Source: DAOMFB01 sp963721385
Lineage (GTDB): Bacteria > Acidobacteriota > Thermoanaerobaculia > UBA5066
Length of the DNA stretch: 64,000 bases
Direction of reading: 5' to 3'
Assembly (NCBI GenBank): GCA_963721385.1
Contig: CAVRJB010000005.1
Span: 124,001 to 188,000, forward strand
Below the pieces are notes generated by a model. That model saw only the letters and a program-made list of their open reading frames with translations, had not been told where the DNA came from and searched no databases. Positions 58,936-64,000 of the stretch are shown one piece after another; position 1 is the first letter of the stretch, and each line of letters opens with the position of its first letter. Made by a program: the position numbers and the translations under genes.

Positions 58936-59792
58936 CGCTCGCGCTCGAGGCCTTCGCCAAGGTCAACCGGAGGCTCGTCGTCCTCGGGAAGCGGCCGGAC
59001 GGCTACCACGAGCTGGACACGCTCTACCAGACGATCGACCTCGCCGACCGGCTGACGCTGGAGGCGACCGAGGATGACGAACTCCGGCTGACGACGGACG
59101 ACCCGGCGCTCCCTGTCGACGAATCCAATCTCATCGTGAAAGCGGCAAGATCCCTGAAGGACCGGTTCGGCGCTTCCCGCGGGGCCTCGATTCACCTTTC
59201 GAAGACGATTCCGAAGGGCGGGGGCCTCGGCGGCGGCAGCGCCGACGCGGCCGCGGCGCTCCACGGCCTCGCCGCGCTCTGGGAACTGCCCGCAACGCCC
59301 GAGGCGCTGCAGCCCGTCGCCGAGGCGGTCGGCTCCGACGTGGCCTTCTTCCTCCACGGCGGCCGGGCCCGGGGGACCGGACGCGGCGAGACGATCGAGC
59401 CCCTTCCGGACGGCCCGGACGAATGGCTCGTCCTGCTTTTTCCCGCTTTCGGCCTGGCGACTCCCGACGTTTACCGCGCTCTGGACGCGCCGCCCCTCGC
59501 GCCGCGAGGCGCGTCCGGCGTCTTCGCCCGGGACCGGAACGACCTCGAGGCGGCCGCCGAGCGGCTCCGGCCCGAGCTGCGCACCCTCCGCGAGGCGCTC
59601 CTGTCCGCTGGCGCCATCGCAGCGCGCCTTTCGGGCAGCGGCTCCACCGTTTTCGGTCTCTTCGGGAACGAGGCCGAAGCGCGCCTCTCCGCGGCCCTCC
59701 TCGAGGGGCGAAAGGACGCGCGGCCCGTCGTCGCCCGGACGGTTTCGCGGGCCGAATTCCGCCGGCGCGCGCTCCCGCAATCCGTCCGGTGA
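58932..59792 (+). CDS. ispE: 4-(cytidine 5'-diphospho)-2-C-methyl-D-erythritol kinase
   Basis: A GHMP kinase of the MEP isoprenoid pathway, 286 residues. The active-site Lys lies in FAKVNRRL, the GHMP glycine-rich ATP motif is PKGGGLGGGSADAAAAL (around residue 90), and the catalytic Asp lies in VGSDVAFFLHGG (around 135). A C-terminal GSGSTVFGLF motif is conserved. RPDGYHELDTLYQTIDLAD near residue 25 is the family signature. GTG 58932 overlaps the lipoprotein stop. A tRNA-Gln gene begins 36 bases after its stop. Confidence 0.94.
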   Translation: MTLALEAFAKVNRRLVVLGKRPDGYHELDTLYQTIDLADRLTLEATEDDELRLTTDDPALPVDESNLIVKAARSLKDRFGASRGASIHLSKTIPKGGGLGGGSADAAAALHGLAALWELPATPEALQPVAEAVGSDVAFFLHGGRARGTGRGETIEPLPDGPDEWLVLLFPAFGLATPDVYRALDAPPLAPRGASGVFARDRNDLEAAAERLRPELRTLREALLSAGAIAARLSGSGSTVFGLFGNEAEARLSAALLEGRKDARPVVARTVSRAEFRRRALPQSVR

Positions 59793-59811
59793 ATGGCGTG
59801 GCGGGAAGCCT

Positions 59812-59817
59812 TAAGAT
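59812..59817 (+). promoter_or_regulatory. Probable -10 element of tRNA-Gln
   Basis: TAAGAT lies 11 bases before the first tRNA base, which would give a 5-base 5' leader for RNase P to remove. Confidence 0.4.
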
Positions 59818-59828
59818 GGCGTCCACGC

Positions 59829-59903
59829 TGGGGAGTCGACAAGCGGTAAGTCAGCGGTCTTTGGAACCGCCATTCGGAGGTTCGAATCCTCCCTCCCCAG
59901 CCA
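59829..59903 (+). tRNA. tRNA-Gln (anticodon TTG)
   Basis: A 75-base cloverleaf. The acceptor stem TGGGGAG/CTCCCCA has discriminator G and an encoded CCA. The anticodon stem GCGGT/ACCGC encloses loop CTTTGGA with anticodon TTG, reading CAA and by wobble CAG. The first pair T-A of the acceptor is the usual tRNA-Gln identity feature. It lies in the plus strand between ispE and prs; prs begins 21 bases after the CCA. Confidence 0.97.
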
Positions 59904-59924
59904 GATTCGTCGAGGAGCGAGGGC

Positions 59925-60878
59925 ATGGACCGATTCGCGTACGGTGAGTTGAAGGTCTTCGGGGGTCGGGCGCACCCCGCGCTGACGGGGGAAATCTGCC
60001 GGAACATGGGCCGCGAGGCGGGGCGGGTCACCCTCTACAACTTCTCCGACGGCGAGAACTACTGCCAGATCGAGGAAAACGTCCGCGGGGCGGACGCCTT
60101 CATCGTCCAGCCCACCTGCCCGCCGGTGAACGCGAACCTGCTCGAGCTTCTGATCATGCTCGACGCCTTCAAGCGGTCGTCGGCCTCCCGGGTCACGGCC
60201 GTCCTGCCGTACTACGGCTACGCCCGGCAGGACCGGAAGGACAAGCCGCGCGTCCCGATCACCGCCAAGCTCGTGGCCGACCTGATCACGGCGGCGGGCG
60301 CCGATCGGGTCCTCTGCGTCGACCTCCACGCCGCCCAGATCCAGGGCTTCTTCGACATTCCGGTCGACCACCTCTTCGCCGCGCCCGTCCTCCTCGATGC
60401 GATCCGCGACTCGAACCTCGAGGCCATGACCGTCGTCTCGCCGGACGCGGGCGGTGTCGAGCGCGCCCGCGCCTTCGCGAAGCGCCTCGGCGCCCAGCTC
60501 GCCATCGTCGACAAGCGCCGGAAGGGGAAGAACGAGGTCGAGGTCCTGCACGTCATCGGCGACGTGAGGGACCGGAACATCATCGTCGTGGACGACATCA
60601 TCGACACGGCCGGGACGCTCATCAACACGGTCATCGCGCTCAAGGAGGCGGGGGCGGGGCGCGTCTTCGCGGGCGCGGTCCACGGCGTCCTCTCGGGCCC
60701 GGCGATCGACCGGATCAACGGCAGCCCGATCGAGAAGATCTTCTGCGCCAATACGTTGCCCCTCGATGACAAGCTCGCCCGGTGCCCGATCCTGACCCCG
60801 CTCTCGATCGCGCCGCTCCTCGCGGAGGCGATCCAGCGGATCCACCAGGGGGCCTCGGTCTCGTCCCTCTTCGTCTGA
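59925..60878 (+). CDS. prs: Ribose-phosphate pyrophosphokinase
   Basis: It makes PRPP from ribose 5-phosphate and ATP for nucleotide, His and Trp synthesis. The 317-residue class-I enzyme has NFSDGENYCQIEENVRGADA, YYGYARQDRKDKPRVPITAK, the CVDLHAAQIQGFFDIPVDHL flag-His region, the catalytic loop KRRKGKNEVE and the PRPP loop VVDDIIDTAGT. ATG 59925 has GAGGAG (59910-59915) 9 bases upstream. It is probably expressed from the tRNA-Gln promoter and freed by tRNA 3' processing. Confidence 0.96.
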   Translation: MDRFAYGELKVFGGRAHPALTGEICRNMGREAGRVTLYNFSDGENYCQIEENVRGADAFIVQPTCPPVNANLLELLIMLDAFKRSSASRVTAVLPYYGYARQDRKDKPRVPITAKLVADLITAAGADRVLCVDLHAAQIQGFFDIPVDHLFAAPVLLDAIRDSNLEAMTVVSPDAGGVERARAFAKRLGAQLAIVDKRRKGKNEVEVLHVIGDVRDRNIIVVDDIIDTAGTLINTVIALKEAGAGRVFAGAVHGVLSGPAIDRINGSPIEKIFCANTLPLDDKLARCPILTPLSIAPLLAEAIQRIHQGASVSSLFV

Positions 60879-60880
60879 CC

Positions 60881-60910
60881 TCGACCGGGGAGCACCTGGT
60901 CGTCTACAAT
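60881..60910 (+). promoter_or_regulatory. Promoter upstream of rplY
   Basis: TCGACC (60881-60886) and TACAAT (60905-60910) are 18 bases apart, in the gap after prs. The leader to ATG 60987 is about 70 bases. Confidence 0.45.
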
Positions 60911-60986
60911 CCATAGCTCGATTACCGGACCGTCCGCCCGGTGAGGATCGCCCCGGACCGGACGCCCGACGAAGGAAGGATCTCAG

Positions 60987-61745
60987 ATGATTCAGGACAA
61001 TATCGTCGTCGAAGTGGAGCGCCGCGCCGAGACGGGCAAGAACGCCGCGAACCGGCTGCGCGCGAACGACGAGATCCCGGCCGTGATCTACGGCGGCGGG
61101 AAGGAGATGGAGACGCTCGCCCTGAAGGTGCCCCGCAAGAGCCTCGTGAACCTGTTGCGCAAGGGTATCGGCGAGAACACGATCTTCAAGCTGCAGCTGA
61201 AGGGGACCGACCAGCAGCGCCACGTGATGATCCGCGACATGGCGCTCGACCCGATCTCGCGAGCCCTTCTGCACGTCGACTTCGTCCGGATCCTCCTCGA
61301 CAGGAAGCTCCGTGTCGAGGTGCCCGTCGAGATCGTCGGGACGGCCTTCGGCGTCAAGAACGAGGGAGGCCTCCTCAACATCGTCACGCACGACATCGAG
61401 ATCGAGTGCCTGCCGGCCGACATCCCGCCGACGATCAAGGTGGACGTCACCGAACTCCACATCCACGGCGCGATCCGCGTCTCCGACCTGAAGTTCGACG
61501 AGAAGACCCGCGTCCTCGAGGCGTCCGACCGCGTCATCGTCCACGTCGCCGTGCCGAAGGCCGAGGAGGTCGCCCCGGCGGCCGCGGCCGCGGTCGAGGG
61601 CGTCGCCGCGGAGGCGGCTCCGGCCGAGCCCGAGGTGATCAAGAAGGGCAAGAAGGAGGCCGAGGAGGGCGCCGCGGAAGCGGCCCCGGCCAAGGCCGAA
61701 AAGGCCGAGAAGCCGGCCAAGGGCGAGAAGAAGGAGAAGAAGTAA
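60987..61745 (+). CDS. rplY: Ribosomal protein bL25 (Ctc/TL5 family)
   Basis: A 252-residue two-domain bL25 that binds 5S rRNA. The N-terminal L25 domain (1-95) includes NAANRLRANDEIPAVIYGGG and VLIRD-like MIRDMALDPISRALLHVDFV. The C-terminal TL5 domain spans about 96-190 (VPVEIVGTAFGVKNEGGLLN, IECLPADIPPTIKVDVTELH). A low-complexity Ala/Glu/Lys tail (about 195-252) ends KKEKK. ATG 60987 has AAGGAAGGA upstream. The prs-rplY-pth order is conserved in many bacteria. Confidence 0.95.
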   Translation: MIQDNIVVEVERRAETGKNAANRLRANDEIPAVIYGGGKEMETLALKVPRKSLVNLLRKGIGENTIFKLQLKGTDQQRHVMIRDMALDPISRALLHVDFVRILLDRKLRVEVPVEIVGTAFGVKNEGGLLNIVTHDIEIECLPADIPPTIKVDVTELHIHGAIRVSDLKFDEKTRVLEASDRVIVHVAVPKAEEVAPAAAAAVEGVAAEAAPAEPEVIKKGKKEAEEGAAEAAPAKAEKAEKPAKGEKKEKK

Positions 61746-61768
61746 TCGGCGAGGCGGAGATCGTCCTC

Positions 61769-62359
61769 GTGGTGGGGCTCGGCAATCCCGGCGACCGGTA
61801 CTCCGGGACGCGCCACAACGTCGGCTTCGACGTCGTGGAGTCGTTCGTGAAGAAGGCTGGCGGCGGTGCGGCCCGGATCGACCGGCTCGACTGCCGGGCG
61901 CTCACCGGACGCGTCCGCGTGGGGGACCGTTCCGTCGTCGTGGCGCGCCCGCAGACGTACATGAACCTCTCGGGGGAGTCGGTGAAGGGCCTGGCGACGA
62001 AGTACGCCGTCCCGCTCGAGCGCCTCATCGTCGTCTCCGACGACGTCGCGCTTCCCGTCGGTTCCGTCCGCATCCGCCCCTCCGGCTCGTCGGGCGGCCA
62101 GAAGGGTCTCCAGTCGGTCCTCGAGTGCTTCGGCACGAACGAGGTCCCGAGAATGCGCCTCGGCGTCCGCGGCGAGAACTTCCAGGCGGGGGAGCCGAAG
62201 GACGACTACGTCCTGGCCCGTTTTTCGAAGAAGGAGCGGCCGCTCGTCGACGAGGCGATCGGGACCGCGTGTGAGGCGCTGGAGACCTTCGTCCTCGAGG
62301 GAATCGACGCCGCCATGAACCGTTTCAACCGTTCGCCGGAGGAAGAGCCGGCGAACTAA
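61769..62359 (+). CDS. pth: Peptidyl-tRNA hydrolase
   Basis: It recycles peptidyl-tRNA released by stalled ribosomes. The 196 residues show GLGNPGDRYSGTRHNVGFDV with the catalytic His, RPQTYMNLSGESV with the substrate Asn, and VSDDVALPVGSVRIRPSGSS with the catalytic-assist Asp, then GGQKGLQSVLE. The start is uncertain: GTG 61769 gives MVGLGNPG, a very short lead. Homologues usually have 3-5 residues more, which would require ATC 61757 or a run-on from rplY. It starts 23 bases after rplY in the operon. Confidence 0.93.
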   Translation: MVGLGNPGDRYSGTRHNVGFDVVESFVKKAGGGAARIDRLDCRALTGRVRVGDRSVVVARPQTYMNLSGESVKGLATKYAVPLERLIVVSDDVALPVGSVRIRPSGSSGGQKGLQSVLECFGTNEVPRMRLGVRGENFQAGEPKDDYVLARFSKKERPLVDEAIGTACEALETFVLEGIDAAMNRFNRSPEEEPAN

Positions 62360-62375
62360 TTTCAACCCTTGGCCC

Positions 62376-62406
62376 GGCACCGGACCCGAGGGTCCAACGC
62401 CGTGCC
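62376..62406 (+). promoter_or_regulatory. rpsF: Possible S6:S18 autoregulatory hairpin in the rpsF leader
   Basis: The outer stem GGCAC (62376-62380)/GTGCC (62402-62406) encloses an inner stem GGACC/GGTCC (62382-62386/62391-62395) with a CGAG loop. On the 3' side lies an unpaired stretch containing CCG next to the outer stem (62400-62402). The known rpsF leader motif bound by S6:S18 is a hairpin with a conserved CCG-bearing bulge mimicking 16S rRNA h22-h23. Match judged by eye only. Confidence 0.4.
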
Positions 62407-62455
62407 TCGCGGGGGACCCCCGGGGCCGCCCGCGATCCGGAAGGAGGATTCACCC

Positions 62456-62917
62456 GTGACCCAGCGCCTTTACGACATGGTCTTTCTCGTGACGCCCGAG
62501 AAGGACGAGCAGGGGGCGGCGGCCGTCGTCGACGAGTTCCGCAAGCTCCTGCTCGAGAACGGCGCCCAGCTCCAGAAGGACGAGTCGATGGGCCGACGCC
62601 GGCTCGCCTTCACGATCAAGAAGAGGAACGAGGCTACGTACCACAACTTCCTCTTCACGGGCCCGGCGGCCTGCGTGAAGGAGGTCGAACGGAAGCTCGG
62701 GCTCTCCGAGAACGTCCTCCGCTACCTCACCGTCCGCGTGGACGAGGAGATGCGCCACGGACAGAAGGTCGCGAAGCGGACGAAGCCGCGGCTGCCTCGC
62801 CGTGTCGATACGCCGGGCGACTTCGCCGCTGCCCCCGCTGCCGCCGCCCCCCCCGCCCCCGCCGCGCCTCCGGCCGCCCCGCCCGCCCCCGAGGCCGGCG
62901 AGGCGGGCCGCGAGTGA
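62456..62917 (+). CDS. rpsF: Ribosomal protein bS6 with Ala/Pro tail
   Basis: A 153-residue S6 that binds S18 on the 30S platform. The ferredoxin-like core (1-95) includes YDMVFLVTPEKDEQGAAAVV, DESMGRRRLAFTIKKRNEAT, YHNFLFTGPAACVKEVERKL and the NVLRYLTVRVDEEM end. A 45-residue tail of nearly only Ala and Pro follows, in place of the acidic tail of E. coli S6. GTG 62456 has AAGGAGG 8 bases upstream. No ssb lies between it and rpsR. Confidence 0.95.
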   Translation: MTQRLYDMVFLVTPEKDEQGAAAVVDEFRKLLLENGAQLQKDESMGRRRLAFTIKKRNEATYHNFLFTGPAACVKEVERKLGLSENVLRYLTVRVDEEMRHGQKVAKRTKPRLPRRVDTPGDFAAAPAAAAPPAPAAPPAAPPAPEAGEAGRE

Positions 62918-62942
62918 CGCGAGAGAGCGAAAGAGGTTGATG

Positions 62943-63230
62943 ATGTCCTCCAGCCATTCGATGTCCTCCGGTTCGTCGTCGGGAGGCGCCCAGAAGCGTC
63001 CCGCAAAGAAGAAGTTCTTCGTCCGCCGGAAGCGCGTCTGCAAGTTCACGGTCGAGAAGATCGGCTACATCGACTTCAAGGACGTGAAGCTGCTGGGGCA
63101 GTTCGTCCCCGAGCGGTCGAAGATTCTTCCACGCCGCATCAGCGGCACGTCGGCCTTTTATCAGCGGAAGCTGGCGCGGGCCATCAAGCGGGCCCGGTAC
63201 CTCGCGCTCCTGCCGTACGTCGCTGACTAG
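62943..63230 (+). CDS. rpsR: Ribosomal protein bS18
   Basis: A 95-residue S18, partner of S6. After a Ser-rich N-terminal extension (about 20 residues) and a KRPAKKKFFVRRKRVCKF basic stretch comes the family core: YIDFKDVKLLGQFVPERSKI, LPRRISGTSAFYQRKLARAI and KRARYLALLPYV. The Cys of VCKF can belong to a zinc-ribbon remnant. ATG 62943 is preferred over ATG 62940 because AGAGG lies 6 bases upstream of it. Confidence 0.95.
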   Translation: MSSSHSMSSGSSSGGAQKRPAKKKFFVRRKRVCKFTVEKIGYIDFKDVKLLGQFVPERSKILPRRISGTSAFYQRKLARAIKRARYLALLPYVAD

Positions 63231-63290
63231 GAGGGTCCGGGGGGCGCCCGCCGCGCCTTCCGACCTTTCCGGTCCGCCGGAAGACGCTGC

Positions 63291-64000
63291 ATGAGCCCGA
63301 CGCCGACGTTTGCGGGGCGGTGGTTCCGCCTTGTCCTCGCCCCTTTCTGGGCGGGGCTCGGCGCCGCGCTCAGCGTCGCGGTGCCGCCGGCGGGGCTCCT
63401 TCTCGTGCCGCTCGGCGCGGCGCGCCTCGGGCGGTCGGCCCTCGACGCCCGCGTTCCGGACGCCTTCGCCATGGCGGCGCTCTCCGTGCCGGTCGCCCTC
63501 GTGCTCGGCGCCCTCGTCGCCCCGGGCGGGATCCTCGCGGCGCCGCTCCTTGCCATGGCGTTCGTCGCGCTCCCGGCCCTCGCGCTCTTCGCGGGGGCGC
63601 GTGGCGGACGCCGGCGCGACGCGCTTTTCCTCCTCGTCTTCGCGGCGACCGGGATTGGCGCCCTTGCCATCGTCCTTGCCTTCGCGGTCTCCACGGGACG
63701 CGATCCCGGGTCCTGGCTCGCCGCGCGATTCGACGACCGGATTCCCGAGATGATCGGCTTCTACCGGTCGGCGGGGTGGGAGGAGTCGTCGATCGAAGCG
63801 GCGGCCCGGGTCTTCCGCGTCGCCACCCGCCTCCTCGGGGCCCAGCTCCCGGGCCTCGCTCTCGCGGGGTCGATGCTCTTCGCGGCGCTCCTCGTCTATC
63901 CGCTCGGGCGGCTCTGGGGGGCCGACCGCGCCGAGCTGACGGAGACCTCTTTCGGCCGTTTCACGACGCCGCTCGTGGCGGCGGCGCTCTTCGTCCCTGC
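63291..64000 (+). CDS. DUF2232/YybS-like membrane protein, N-terminal part (runs off window)
   Basis: The frame opening at ATG 63291 stays open to the window end (236 residues). It is strongly hydrophobic with about 5-6 helices so far: FWAGLGAALSVAVPPAGLLL, AMAALSVPVALVLGALVA, LFLLVFAATGIGALAIVLAF and LPGLALAGSMLFAALLVYPL. A soluble segment DDRIPEMIGFYRSAGWEESS lies between helices 4 and 5. The location directly after rpsR and the topology match YybS/DUF2232 proteins, which often stand between rpsR and rplI. Function is unknown. No strong Shine-Dalgarno is seen. Confidence 0.75.
   Translation, partial: MSPTPTFAGRWFRLVLAPFWAGLGAALSVAVPPAGLLLVPLGAARLGRSALDARVPDAFAMAALSVPVALVLGALVAPGGILAAPLLAMAFVALPALALFAGARGGRRRDALFLLVFAATGIGALAIVLAFAVSTGRDPGSWLAARFDDRIPEMIGFYRSAGWEESSIEAAARVFRVATRLLGAQLPGLALAGSMLFAALLVYPLGRLWGADRAELTETSFGRFTTPLVAAALFVP

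Noticed and set aside
60882..60902. CGACC...GGTCG hairpin after prs as a terminator
   Set aside because: Only 5 bp with an 11-base loop and no T-run; it overlaps the likely rplY promoter.
63310..63753. Plus-strand Ser/Arg-rich frame after rpsR
   Set aside because: Shadow of the hydrophobic DUF2232-like gene, which is open from 63291 to the window end.

Overview
The window is about 70% G+C chromosomal DNA, almost completely coding, from a diderm bacterium. Outer-membrane character is suggested by lipobox lipoproteins (40500-40886, 58288-58935), a PilT motor and a lolB-ispE-prs-like gene order. The mix of a Gld-type ABC transporter with a DUF4340 partner, a PASTA-less Hanks kinase, a Ycf46-like AAA protein and a dense arg operon fits Acidobacteriota (for example Thermoanaerobaculia). 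That placement is inference; no rRNA is present. I see no insertion sequence, prophage, CRISPR array or plasmid gene. No gene-free stretch exceeds 300 bases; the longest (about 200-235 bases) lie upstream of argR, lexA and asd, and all three carry regulatory sequence.

1-7112: N-terminus of an EF-G-like GTPase (minus), a Ser/Thr kinase coupled to a gamma-glutamyltransferase, tRNA-Pro(CGG), a TetR regulator, and a sigma factor/anti-sigma pair. 7333-14705: argR-argC-argB-argD-argG-argH-argJ, each gene overlapping the next by 4-14 bases, behind two ARG-box-like operators; argF is absent. 14721-18703: a small membrane protein, lexA with two perfect inverted repeats upstream, an alpha/beta hydrolase and an M61 peptidase. 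18713-23466 (minus): a PilT ATPase with a long coiled-coil tail, a tRNA nucleotidyltransferase-type enzyme and a histidine kinase. 23515-27144: gatC-gatA and a LysM-like cell-wall amidase. 27104-32847: a DMT exporter facing a four-gene Gld-like ABC operon. 32854-35892: a giant pentapeptide-repeat protein divergent from a Ycf46-like AAA ATPase. 35846-40886 (minus): two multi-spanning membrane proteins, a Lon-N domain protein and a cytochrome c lipoprotein. 40903-46929: a ferredoxin, then (minus) a 2-oxoacid dehydrogenase operon E1alpha-E1beta-E2-lipB-HEAT-lipA that carries its own lipoylation genes. 47169-48117: a secreted Hcp-like protein broken by a frameshift.

48153-54549 is the aspartate-family operon asd-lysC-dapB-dapA-dapD-lysA. 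It is preceded by what looks like a transcription attenuator: a consensus promoter, a 26-codon leader peptide rich in Lys, Met, Thr and Ile codons, and mutually exclusive antiterminator and terminator helices. I consider this the best candidate for an undescribed regulatory system here. 54592-63230 holds a methylmalonyl-CoA mutase-type subunit, a TPR protein, a LolB-like lipoprotein, ispE, tRNA-Gln(TTG), prs, rplY, pth, rpsF and rpsR. The window ends inside a DUF2232/YybS-like membrane protein.

Two themes recur. First, genes within operons are joined by GTGA/ATGA/TTGA overlaps, implying translational coupling. Second, many genes that begin a transcript have no Shine-Dalgarno sequence but have a TANNNT hexamer ending 6-9 bases before the start codon, as expected for leaderless mRNAs.
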